From Burkholderiaceae bacterium (GTDB lineage: Bacteria > Pseudomonadota > Gammaproteobacteria > Burkholderiales > Burkholderiaceae), in contig JANWUU010000307.1 in NCBI GenBank assembly GCA_025057735.1, positions 1 through 6,606 on the forward strand: a stretch of DNA of 6,606 nt, given 5' to 3'. Below, one piece after another: positions 1 to 6,401 of this stretch (position 1 is its first letter; each line of letters opens with the position of its first letter). A model generated the notes under the pieces. It saw only the letters and a program-made list of their open reading frames with translations. It did no database searches and was not told where the DNA came from. The position numbers and the translations under genes are program-made.

Positions 1-1418
1 CGCTCGCCGTTGCGTTGCTCGGCGCAAGCCTCGGCGCGACCGCCGCCGATCTGCAGGGTTGCCGGCTGCCGCGCATCGCCCAAGAAGTGCGTTGCGGGCA
101 GGTGGAGGTGGCCGAAAATCCGCGCGCCCCGGATGGGCGGCGCTTGCGCATCCAGTTTGCCGTGGTGCCGGCGCTCGCCAAGAACAAGGCACCCGATCCG
201 CTGTTCGTGCTGGCCGGTGGCCCCGGGCAGTCGGCGCGCCAGGTCGCGGGCGCGATGCTGCCGGTGCTGGCGCGCGTGAACGCGCGCCACGACCTGGTGT
301 TTGTCGACCAGCGTGGCACCGGCGGCTCGCACCCACTGACCTGTCCACAACCGAAGGTGGAACCGTTGGCAAGCAGCCTGGATCCGCGCCGGCAGCTCGA
401 GGCGCTGCGTGCCTGCGTGGCGGCGCTGCCGGCCGACACGCGCCACTACGCCACCTGGCTCGCCGCGCGCGATTTCGACGCGGTGCGCGAGGCGCTTGGC
501 GCGGCGCAGATCAACCTCTGGGGTGCCTCCTACGGGTCGCGGCTCGCGCTCGAGTACCTGCGGCAGTTTCCGCAGCGCGTGCGCAGCGTCGTGCTCGACG
601 GCGTGGCGCCGCCCGACATGGCGCTGCCGGCCAGCTTCGCGGTCGACGCCGAGGCGTCCCTGTCGGCGCTGCTTGCCGCCTGCGAGCGCGACACGGCTTG
701 CCGCGCGCGTCATCCGCGGCTCGCGCAGCGCCTCGATGGGCTGTTCGGCCGGCTGACGCAGGCCCCCCTGCCCATCACCGTTGCCCATCCGCTGACCGGC
801 GAACCGCAGGCGTTCGCCCTGACGCGCGACATGCTGGCGGCCGCGCTGCGGGTGCCGCTGTACGCGCCGACGCTGGCGGCGCTGCTGCCGCACGCCATCG
901 AGCGCGCCGCGCAGCAGGATTTCGCGCCGCTGCTGGCGCTCCCGGTGGCGGCCGCTGCCGACGAAGCCGCGCGCGTGGCCATCGTGCAGCACTACGCAGT
1001 GATCTGCGCCGAGGACCTGCCCCGCATCGACGCGGCCGCGCGCCGCGCCGCCGCCGCCACGCGTTTCGGCACGACCTTGCTGCAGCAGTACGAAGCGGCC
1101 TGCGCGCGCGTGCCGCATGGCCCAGCGCCGCCCGAGTTTTACGCCCTGTCGGGCGCCGCGGTGCCGGTGCTGCTGCTGTCCGGGGCGCTCGATCCGGTGA
1201 CGCCCCCGCGCCATGGCGAGCGGGTCGCACGCGCCCTGGCGAACGCCCGCCACCTGGTGGCGCCCCATCTGGCGCACGGCATCAGCGCGCACGGCTGCGG
1301 GCCGGAGCTGATCGCGCGCTTCGTCCGCCAGGCCCACTTCGACGGCATCGACGGCGCCTGCCTGCAACGCCTGCCGGCGCCGCCGTTCTTCGTGCCGCCG
1401 GCGCTGGCCGACCGATGA
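1..1418 (+). CDS. Exported alpha/beta hydrolase, peptidase S33 / TAP-like family (5' partial)
   Basis: Probable periplasmic serine hydrolase of the proline iminopeptidase / tripeptidyl aminopeptidase type, which usually releases residues from peptide N-termini; the substrate here is unknown. The frame is open to the window edge. Its first residues (LAVALLGASLGATAAD, codons from position 3) look like the end of a signal peptide with an ATA-AD cleavage site, so the real start lies upstream and the TTG at 15 is probably internal. Counting from that TTG (467 residues to the stop), visible motifs are the oxyanion loop AGGPG (67-71), DQRGTGGS (98-105), the nucleophile elbow GASYG with Ser172, a candidate acid Asp393 in SGALDPVTPP, and a candidate His421 in LAHGI. 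The last third matches the TAP-like C-terminal region. Ten cysteines (16, 27, 110, 134, 223, 229, 331, 363, 428, 449) fit a disulfide-bonded exported protein. The stop overlaps the ABC ATPase start (ATGA). Family call is strong; peptidase activity is inferred. Confidence 0.9.
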   Translation, partial: LAVALLGASLGATAADLQGCRLPRIAQEVRCGQVEVAENPRAPDGRRLRIQFAVVPALAKNKAPDPLFVLAGGPGQSARQVAGAMLPVLARVNARHDLVFVDQRGTGGSHPLTCPQPKVEPLASSLDPRRQLEALRACVAALPADTRHYATWLAARDFDAVREALGAAQINLWGASYGSRLALEYLRQFPQRVRSVVLDGVAPPDMALPASFAVDAEASLSALLAACERDTACRARHPRLAQRLDGLFGRLTQAPLPITVAHPLTGEPQAFALTRDMLAAALRVPLYAPTLAALLPHAIERAAQQDFAPLLALPVAAAADEAARVAIVQHYAVICAEDLPRIDAAARRAAAATRFGTTLLQQYEAACARVPHGPAPPEFYALSGAAVPVLLLSGALDPVTPPRHGERVARALANARHLVAPHLAHGISAHGCGPELIARFVRQAHFDGIDGACLQRLPAPPFFVPPALADR

Positions 1419-2194
1419 TCGAGGTGCAGGACCTGCACAAGCGGTTCGTCGCCCGCGTCGGCGGCCGCCGCACGCCGGTGACCGCCCTCGACGGCCTGAC
1501 CTTCGCCGCCGCCGACGGCCGCATCACCGCCCTGCTCGGGCCGAACGGCGCCGGCAAGACGACCGCGCTGCGCATCCTGGCCACGCTGCTGCGCGCCGAC
1601 GGCGGCCGCGCCGCGGTGGGCGGCGTGGACGTGGCGGCCGAGCCACGGGCAGCGCGCGCCGCGCTGGGCGTGCTGTCGGAGGCGCGCGGGCTGTACGCCC
1701 GGCTGACCGCGCGCGAGAACATCGCCTACTACGCCGAGCTGCGGGGCCTGCCGCGCCGCCGCTACGAGCCGCGCCTGCGGCGGCTGGCCGAGCAGTTGGA
1801 GCTGACCGCGTTGCTCGACCGCCGCACCGAGGGCTTCTCCACCGGCGAGCGGCTGAAGGTGGCGCTGGCGCGCGCGCTGATCCACGATCCGCAGCACCTG
1901 ATCCTGGACGAGCCGACCAACGGCCTGGACGTGATGGCCACCCGCGCCCTACGCGCGCTGCTGCGCGCGCTGCGCGAGGAAGGCAAGTGCATCCTGTTTT
2001 CCACGCACGTGATGCCGGAGGTGGAGGCGCTGTGCGACGAGATCGTGATCGTCGCCCACGGCCGCGCGGTGGCGCGGGGCAGCGCGGCCGAGCTGCGCGC
2101 CGCGGCGCGGGCGTCCACGCTGGAAGATGCATTCGTCGCGCTCGCCCTCGCGCCGAGCGATGCGGCCGGCGCGCGCCCGGAGGCGGTGCCGTGA
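1415..2194 (+). CDS. ABC transporter ATP-binding protein, NatA-like
   Basis: Cytoplasmic ATPase of an ABC-2 type exporter, 259 residues, a normal length for a single-domain ATPase. Motifs in order: Walker A GPNGAGKT (42-49); the Q-loop region LSEARGLY (87-94), where the usual Gln is replaced as is common in NatA-type proteins; the signature FSTGE (141-145) in place of LSGGQ; Walker B LILDEP with Asp165 and Glu166; D-loop NGLD; and the H-loop His198 in FSTHVM. All ATP-hydrolysis residues are present. The frame is open far upstream, but the ATG at 1415 begins the usual IEVQDLHKRF strand and overlaps the hydrolase stop as ATGA, so it is the clear start. No strong Shine-Dalgarno precedes it, which fits translational coupling. 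The C-terminal TLEDAFVAL motif (235-243) is typical of the family. It pairs with the permease that follows. Bacillus NatAB exports Na+, but the substrate should not be transferred to this protein. Confidence 0.93.
   Translation: MIEVQDLHKRFVARVGGRRTPVTALDGLTFAAADGRITALLGPNGAGKTTALRILATLLRADGGRAAVGGVDVAAEPRAARAALGVLSEARGLYARLTARENIAYYAELRGLPRRRYEPRLRRLAEQLELTALLDRRTEGFSTGERLKVALARALIHDPQHLILDEPTNGLDVMATRALRALLRALREEGKCILFSTHVMPEVEALCDEIVIVAHGRAVARGSAAELRAAARASTLEDAFVALALAPSDAAGARPEAVP
2179..2183 (+). promoter_or_regulatory. Shine-Dalgarno GGAGG for the ABC permease
   Basis: GGAGG lies 7 nt before the GTG at 2191, inside the end of the ATPase gene. Together with the GTGA stop/start overlap, it selects the GTG as the permease start over longer in-frame readings that reach back to 1987. 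Confidence 0.65.
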
Positions 2195-3363
2195 GCACGT
2201 GGACGGTGTTTCGCAAGGAGCTGCGCGATGCCGTGCGCGACCGCCGCACCTGGCTGATCGCGCTGGTCACTGCGCTGGCCGCCGGCCCCGCGGTGCTGGC
2301 GCTCATCGGGCAGCTGGTGGCGGGCGTGGAGGAGAGCGTGGCGCGGCGCGAGGTCGTCATCGAGGGGACCGCGCAGGCGCCCACGCTCGTCAACTTCCTG
2401 CAGCGCGCCGGCGCCACCGTCGTGCCCGCCCCGGAGGGCTGGCGCGAGCGGCTGCGGCAGGGGTCGCTCGCCAACGCCGTGATCGTGCCGCCGGCGGATT
2501 TCGAGACGCAGCTTGCGCGCGGCGCGCCGGTCGTGGTGGAGGTCTACTACGACGACAGTCACGAACGCGCGCAGGCCGTGGTGCAGGGCGTCCTGCGCCT
2601 GCTCGCCGCCTTCCAGCGCGAACTGGGCACGCAGCGGCTGCTGGCGCGCGGCATCAGCCCGCAGGCCGTGGCGCCGCTCGACATCGAAGAGCGGAACCTC
2701 GCACCGCCGGCGGCAGCGGGCGCGCGCCTGCTGTTCGTGGTGCCCTGGGCCGCCCTGCTGGTGGCGGTGTTCGGGGCGCTGCCGGTGGCGATCGACGTCA
2801 CCGCCGGCGAGCGCGAGCGCGGGTCGCTGGAGCCGCTGCTGACCAACCCGGTACCGGCGGCCGCGCTGGCGGTCGGCAAATGGGGCGTGGTCATGGTCTA
2901 CTCGGCGGCGATCGTGGCGCTGACGATGGCCGGCTTCCTGCTCGCGCTGCGGCTGATCCCCTCGGAGAATCTGGCCGCCGTCATGCAGCTGCAGTGGCGC
3001 GAGGTGGGCGTCTTCCTCGCGCTGCTGCTGCCCTTCGCGGCCTTGATGGCCGCGGCCAACATGCTGGCCGCCACCTTCGGCCGCAGCCACAAGGAGGCGC
3101 AGACGTACGTCAGCTATCTCGCGATGGGGGTGCAGTTCGCCGCGCTGGCGCCCGTGCTGCTGCCGGTGCGCGATGCCGCCTGGCAGTGGTTCGTGCCGGC
3201 CATCGCGCAGCTGACGGTACTGCTGCGCGCGCTGCGCGGCGAGGCGGTCGGCGCCTACGACCTGCTGCTGCCGGCGGCGATCGCCGCCGCCGGCACCGCC
3301 GTCTGCCTGTGGCTGCAGGCGCGCCTGCTGACGCGCGAACGCATCGTGTTCGCACGCGCCTGA
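2191..3363 (+). CDS. ABC-2 type permease, NatB-like
   Basis: Inner-membrane subunit of the exporter, 390 residues from a GTG start that overlaps the ATPase stop. Layout: a basic N-terminal cytoplasmic helix (TVFRKELRDAVRDRRT); TM1 about 22-45; a large extracytoplasmic domain about 46-165; TM2 about 168-191; a cytoplasmic segment with the family-typical GERERGSLEPLLTNPV (196-211); TM3 about 222-246; TM4 about 261-286; TM5 about 299-315; a weaker hydrophobic stretch near 330-345; and a last TM about 355-376 ending in basic residues. A long soluble loop after TM1 is typical of NatB / ABC-2 exporter permeases. Adjacent genes and overlapping codons indicate a fixed complex with the ATPase, probably two of each. 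The upstream exported hydrolase may act on the exported compound or simply be co-expressed. Substrate unknown: sodium, drug or peptide export all remain possible. Confidence 0.92.
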   Translation: MSTWTVFRKELRDAVRDRRTWLIALVTALAAGPAVLALIGQLVAGVEESVARREVVIEGTAQAPTLVNFLQRAGATVVPAPEGWRERLRQGSLANAVIVPPADFETQLARGAPVVVEVYYDDSHERAQAVVQGVLRLLAAFQRELGTQRLLARGISPQAVAPLDIEERNLAPPAAAGARLLFVVPWAALLVAVFGALPVAIDVTAGERERGSLEPLLTNPVPAAALAVGKWGVVMVYSAAIVALTMAGFLLALRLIPSENLAAVMQLQWREVGVFLALLLPFAALMAAANMLAATFGRSHKEAQTYVSYLAMGVQFAALAPVLLPVRDAAWQWFVPAIAQLTVLLRALRGEAVGAYDLLLPAAIAAAGTAVCLWLQARLLTRERIVFARA

Positions 3364-3418
3364 GGCGCCGCGGCCGCGCCGGCCCCGTCGCCGCAGGCCG
3401 ATCGCCCCGACGGACGCC

Positions 3419-3440
3419 CGCCAATTTGGGCCAATAGGCG
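3419..3440 (+). promoter_or_regulatory. 22-bp imperfect inverted repeat, candidate operator or activator site
   Basis: The two 11-base arms (CGCCAATTTGG and GCCAATAGGCG) match as a dyad at 8 of 11 base pairs, counted by hand. The same stretch can be read as a direct repeat of GCCAAT (3420-3425 and 3430-3435) with a 10-bp period, one helical turn. It ends 15 bp before the -10-like hexamer, so it covers the place where a -35 box would be. No binding protein can be named from the sequence. Confidence 0.4.
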
Positions 3441-3452
3441 ACAAAGGGCCGA

Positions 3453-3461
3453 TGCAATAAT
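3453..3461 (+). promoter_or_regulatory. Extended -10 promoter element of the kinase operon
   Basis: TGcAATAAT has the TGn extension followed by a hexamer that differs from TATAAT only at its first base. There is no good -35: the hexamer 17 bp upstream is AATAGG. Extended -10 promoters can work without one. Counting from the hexamer, transcription should begin near 3467-3470, at or just before the ATG at 3470. This is a prediction from a single short motif, but it is the only such AT-rich element in a very GC-rich window and lies in the only intergenic gap. Confidence 0.5.
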
Positions 3462-3469
3462 CGGGCGCG

Positions 3470-4924
3470 ATGGCCGCCCCGACGATGATGTCCCTGCCGA
3501 CGGAGCCTTCCGCGTTGCTGGCGGAGGCGCCGCGCATGGTCGGCCGCTTCAGCATCCGCGAGGAAATCGGCCGCGGCTCCAACGGCGTCGTGTACGCGGC
3601 GTTCGACCCGGTGCTGGCGCGCGAGGTGGCGATCAAGGCGATTCCGCTGGCGCCGGGGCGCACGTGGAGCGAGCGGCTGGAAGCCAACTTCCTGAACGAG
3701 GCGAAGGCGGTGGCGGGGCTCAATCACCCGCACATTGTCACCGTGTTCGACGCCGGCAAGACCGAACGGCTCGCCTACCTGGCGATGGAGCGCCTGCACG
3801 GGCGCGACCTGCACGACGTGATCGCCGGCGGCCAGCGCCTCAGTTACAAGCAGATCGCCGGCCTGCTGGCGCGGGTGGCCGACGCCGTGCACTACGCGCA
3901 CAAGCGGGGGTTGATCCACCGCGACATCAAGCCGAGCAACATCTTCATCCAGCGCGACGGCAAGCCGAAGGTGCTCGATTTCGGCGTGGCGCTGGGGCGC
4001 ATCGCCGACGGCACGGCCGGCGGCGAGCGCCAGCTGATCGGCACGCCGAACTACATGTCGCCGGAACAGGCGCTCGGCCGCCGGCTGGACGCGCGCAGCG
4101 ACGTGTTTTCGATCGGCACGATCCTGTACGAGCTACTGGCCGGCCGGCGCGCCTTCGAGGGCAATACGATCGACGAGACGCTCGCCCAGGTGATCTCCGA
4201 TGCGCCGCCGCCGCTCGAATCGCTGCGCGCCGACGTGCCGCCGCGGCTCATCGAGATCTGCCAGCGCGCCCTGCAGAAAGACCCCGCCCGCCGCTATCAG
4301 ACCGCGGGTGAGCTGCGCAACGATCTGGCCGAATTCGTCGGCCGCCCGACCGTCGGCGCCGCCAACCAGCCGCGTTTTCGCGCCCTCGGCTGGCCGCGCA
4401 CGCTCGGTCAGCGGTTCGCCGCCGCGGCGCCGGCGGTCAAGATCGGGGTCGGCGCGTTGACGAGCGCCGCCGTCGTGGCCGCCGTGTGGGCGCTCCTGCC
4501 GGCACGGCAGACGCAGCCACCGGCGCCCGTCGCCGTCGCTGCGCCCACCGCCGTCATGGCCCCGCAGGCGCCTGCGCCGGCGGCGGGCGAAGTACCACCC
4601 GAGCCTCCCGCAGCGCAGGAGACGGCCCCGGCGGCGACCCCGCCCACCCCGGCGCCGGTGGCGAAAGCCGCGCCCGCCCGTCCCGCGCGCGTGCTGCCGG
4701 CGGCACCGGCGGCAGCGGCCGAGGGCTTCGTCGCGCTGGCGATCGCGCCCTGGGGCGAGGTATGGGTCGATGGCGTCAACCGGGGCGTATCGCCGCCGCT
4801 CAGCCGTCTGTCGCTCGCGCCCGGCTCTTACCTGATCGAGGTGCGCAACGGCGATGCACCGCCTTTCTCGGCGCGGGTCGAAGTCCGACCGGGGCAGACC
4901 CTGAACCTGAAACACCGCTTCTAG
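3470..4924 (+). CDS. Membrane Ser/Thr protein kinase (Hanks type) with C-terminal PEGA domain
   Basis: Predicted active kinase, 484 residues, phosphorylating Ser/Thr of unknown partners in the cytoplasm. Kinase domain about 25-287: glycine loop GRGSNG (34-39), Lys56 in VAIK, alpha-C Glu77, catalytic loop HRDIKPSN (150-157; Asp152, Lys154, Asn157), DFG (170-172), activation segment ending GTPNYMSPEQ (191-200), F-helix Asp211, and Arg near 274. One membrane helix about 323-345 follows a basic stretch, so the kinase is inside. A Pro/Ala-rich linker (346-415) leads to a PEGA-type domain (about 419-484; APWGEVWVDG, SPPL, KHRF end), expected in the periplasm. The ATG at 3470 is the first after an in-frame stop at 3458, and codons from there have coding-like GC3. 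ATG 3536 (Met23) is a rival with a good GGAGG. The gene lies 25 nt before a degenerate paralogue. Function inferred; family certain. Confidence 0.93.
   Translation: MAAPTMMSLPTEPSALLAEAPRMVGRFSIREEIGRGSNGVVYAAFDPVLAREVAIKAIPLAPGRTWSERLEANFLNEAKAVAGLNHPHIVTVFDAGKTERLAYLAMERLHGRDLHDVIAGGQRLSYKQIAGLLARVADAVHYAHKRGLIHRDIKPSNIFIQRDGKPKVLDFGVALGRIADGTAGGERQLIGTPNYMSPEQALGRRLDARSDVFSIGTILYELLAGRRAFEGNTIDETLAQVISDAPPPLESLRADVPPRLIEICQRALQKDPARRYQTAGELRNDLAEFVGRPTVGAANQPRFRALGWPRTLGQRFAAAAPAVKIGVGALTSAAVVAAVWALLPARQTQPPAPVAVAAPTAVMAPQAPAPAAGEVPPEPPAAQETAPAATPPTPAPVAKAAPARPARVLPAAPAAAAEGFVALAIAPWGEVWVDGVNRGVSPPLSRLSLAPGSYLIEVRNGDAPPFSARVEVRPGQTLNLKHRF
3523..3527 (+). promoter_or_regulatory. GGAGG before the alternative kinase start at 3536
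   Basis: GGAGG lies 8 nt before the in-frame ATG at 3536, ideal spacing for a Shine-Dalgarno. The ATG at 3470 and the pair at 3485 and 3488 have none. Starting at 3536 would give MVGRFSIREEIG, directly at the kinase domain edge. The motif could also be chance, since it falls in ordinary gcg-gag-gcg codons of a coding-like stretch. Confidence 0.35.
3728..3757 (+). repeat. Paralogous repeat, copy 1 (N-lobe of the kinase)
   Basis: This 30-nt stretch, encoding PHIVTVFDAG, matches 5190-5219 in the pseudokinase gene at 29 of 30 bases; the only change is a synonymous att/atc. It is the best-conserved DNA between the two genes and supports an origin by tandem duplication, although shared protein constraint and GC-biased codons also contribute. 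Confidence 0.6.
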
Positions 4925-4949
4925 ACCCGAACCGCGCGACCGCTCGGCG

Positions 4950-6401
4950 ATGAACGAGGCGTTTCCACCCCAGGCGCGCGCGATCGGCCGCTACACGCTG
5001 CTGCGCGAGATCAAGCGCGGCCGCGCCTCCGCCACCTACCTCGCGCTCGATCCGGTCATGCATCGCGAGGTGGTGCTGAAGGCCGTGCAGTTGCCGCCTC
5101 CGGCCACGCTGGACAGCGGCGACACCCAGATCGCCCCGCTGGAGGCGGCCTTCGTGCGGCAGGCGCAGGCGGCGGGCAAGCTGCATCATCCGCACATCGT
5201 CACCGTGTTCGACGCCGGCCGGGTGCACCATCTGGCGTACCTGGCGATCGAGCGGGTCAACGGCCGTACGCTGGCGGAACTGCTCGCCTCCGGCTGGCGT
5301 CCGCAGTTCGTCCACTGCGCCAGCATCCTCGCACGGGTGGCCGACGCGATCGAGTACGCGCACACGCAGGGCGTGGCCCACGGTCACCTGGGACCACAGC
5401 ACGTGCTGCTGCAGGCCGACGGCGCGCCGAAGATCGAGGGCTTCGGCGGCTGGATCGACGGCGGCGCCGGCGGCGAGGAGGCGCTCGCGCACACCGAGAA
5501 GCTGCTGCCGTACTTTCAGAACGAGCTGACCGAGGAGGCGCGGCGGCGCGACGTGCGGGCGCTCGCGGCCCTGCTGCACATGACGCTGACCGGCAAGGCC
5601 CCGCGCGTGGAGGGCGGCACCGTGCGCTCCGTGCTGGCGCTGCGGCCCGACGCCCCACCGGCGCTGGCACGGCTGGTCGACGAGACGCTCGCGCCGGACC
5701 ACCCGGCCAGCCACCGGACCGCGGGCGACCTGCGCGACGCGCTGACCGCCTACCTGTGGAACGAACGCAAGAGCCACGTCGCGCCGGCCACGATCGGCAT
5801 CCCGCTGGCAGCACCGCCGCGCGTGGCGGAGCCGCCACCCGTCACCGCCCAGATCGCCCCGGCAACCCTTGCACCGCCCCGCCTGGCGGAGACGGCGGCG
5901 GCGCGACCCGCCGCAGCGCCAGTGCCGCAGGGGCCGGTCGATGACGATGCCGATACGCCGCCGGCGGCCTCGGCCGCCGAACCCTCGCTCGCCACCGCCG
6001 GCATGGATTTCGCGCGCCTGCTGTGGGAACGGTCGCGGCAGTGGGTGCGGGCGCACCGGACCGCGGTGGCCGCGGTGGCGGCGCTGATCGTCGCCGGCAT
6101 CGCGCTCGGCATGCTGCTGGCGCAGATCGCCAGCCGCCTCGGCCCCGCCGGCTCCGCGGCGAACGCGCCGGCCGCAGCGCCCCCCGCTCCCGCCTACGGC
6201 GTGGTCATCTTCGACATCAGCCCGTGGGGCGAGGTCCTGGTGGACAGCAAGCCGGTGGGCGTGGCCCCGCCGCTCGCGGAACTCAAGCTGCCCGTGGGCC
6301 GGCACACGATCGAAATCCGTCACGGGGATTTGCCGGCCGTGGCCGCCACCGTCGAGGTCGATGCGGCCAAGCCGCTGCGCATCCGTCACCGCTTCCAATG
6401 A
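4950..6401 (+). CDS. Membrane pseudokinase with C-terminal PEGA domain
   Basis: Catalytically dead paralogue of the preceding kinase, 483 residues, probably a scaffold or allosteric partner. Kinase-like domain about 13-268. Against its neighbour, the loop GRGSNG is KRGRAS, the beta-3 Lys44 is kept (VVLK), alpha-C Glu is Gln71, HRDIKPSN is HGHLGPQH (144-151; catalytic Asp is His146, Lys is Gly148, Asn is His151), DFG is GFG (164-166), and the SPE of the activation segment is QNE. F-helix Asp201 and Arg256 remain, so the fold is probably intact. Then come an Ala/Pro-rich cytoplasmic linker (about 278-350), the basic stretch RSRQWVRAHR, one membrane helix (371-394), a short linker and a PEGA-type domain (416-483; SPWGEVLVDS, RHRF). 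The PEGA matches the neighbour's at 30 of 60 aligned residues without gaps. The ATG follows the kinase stop by 25 nt with no clear Shine-Dalgarno; the end overlaps the next gene (ATGA). Confidence 0.93.
   Translation: MNEAFPPQARAIGRYTLLREIKRGRASATYLALDPVMHREVVLKAVQLPPPATLDSGDTQIAPLEAAFVRQAQAAGKLHHPHIVTVFDAGRVHHLAYLAIERVNGRTLAELLASGWRPQFVHCASILARVADAIEYAHTQGVAHGHLGPQHVLLQADGAPKIEGFGGWIDGGAGGEEALAHTEKLLPYFQNELTEEARRRDVRALAALLHMTLTGKAPRVEGGTVRSVLALRPDAPPALARLVDETLAPDHPASHRTAGDLRDALTAYLWNERKSHVAPATIGIPLAAPPRVAEPPPVTAQIAPATLAPPRLAETAAARPAAAPVPQGPVDDDADTPPAASAAEPSLATAGMDFARLLWERSRQWVRAHRTAVAAVAALIVAGIALGMLLAQIASRLGPAGSAANAPAAAPPAPAYGVVIFDISPWGEVLVDSKPVGVAPPLAELKLPVGRHTIEIRHGDLPAVAATVEVDAAKPLRIRHRFQ
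5190..5219 (+). repeat. Paralogous repeat, copy 2 (N-lobe of the pseudokinase)
   Basis: Second copy of the stretch at 3728-3757, with one base different. It encodes PHIVTVFDAG in the segment before the hinge, which stays conserved although the catalytic loop downstream has diverged. Confidence 0.6.

Larger units (their letters stand above)
3364..3469 (+). other. Intergenic region between the exporter block and the kinase block
   Basis: These 106 nt are the longest non-coding gap in the window. The first half is GC-rich. It contains a short inverted repeat (GGCGC at 3364-3368 with GCGCC at 3376-3380) but no T-run, so no canonical intrinsic terminator is seen. The second half is clearly richer in A and T and carries the dyad and the -10-like element listed separately. 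It is the likely start of a second transcription unit. Confidence 0.7.

Noticed and set aside
15..17. TTG as the start codon of the hydrolase
   Set aside because: The frame is open to the window edge, and the residues before the TTG (LAVA) extend the hydrophobic signal-peptide core, so the real start is upstream.
59..1414. Plus-strand open frame leading into the ABC ATPase, which could suggest a much longer fusion
   Set aside because: It is a shadow of the hydrolase in another frame. Its translation is Arg/Ala-rich with no motif, whereas the ATG at 1415 starts a standard ABC N-terminus with an ATGA overlap.
3364..3384. GC-rich inverted repeats just after the permease stop, considered as a terminator
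   Set aside because: The stems are only 4-5 bp and no T-tract follows, so this is not a canonical intrinsic terminator. Such short GC palindromes are common by chance at this base composition.
2127..3437. Second plus-strand open frame across the permease
   Set aside because: It overlaps the permease in another frame, its translation is Arg/Gly/Ala-rich, and it has none of the hydrophobic segments seen in the real frame.
1762..3723. Long open frame on the minus strand, 653 codons
   Set aside because: It lies opposite the ATPase, permease and kinase start, spans the intergenic gap, and has low-complexity Arg/His/Gln/Gly-rich composition typical of the antisense of GC-rich genes. No motif is recognisable.
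4505..4714. Pro/Ala-rich stretch considered as a DNA repeat
   Set aside because: The codons do not form a regular tandem unit. It reads as an ordinary low-complexity linker between the membrane helix and the PEGA domain.
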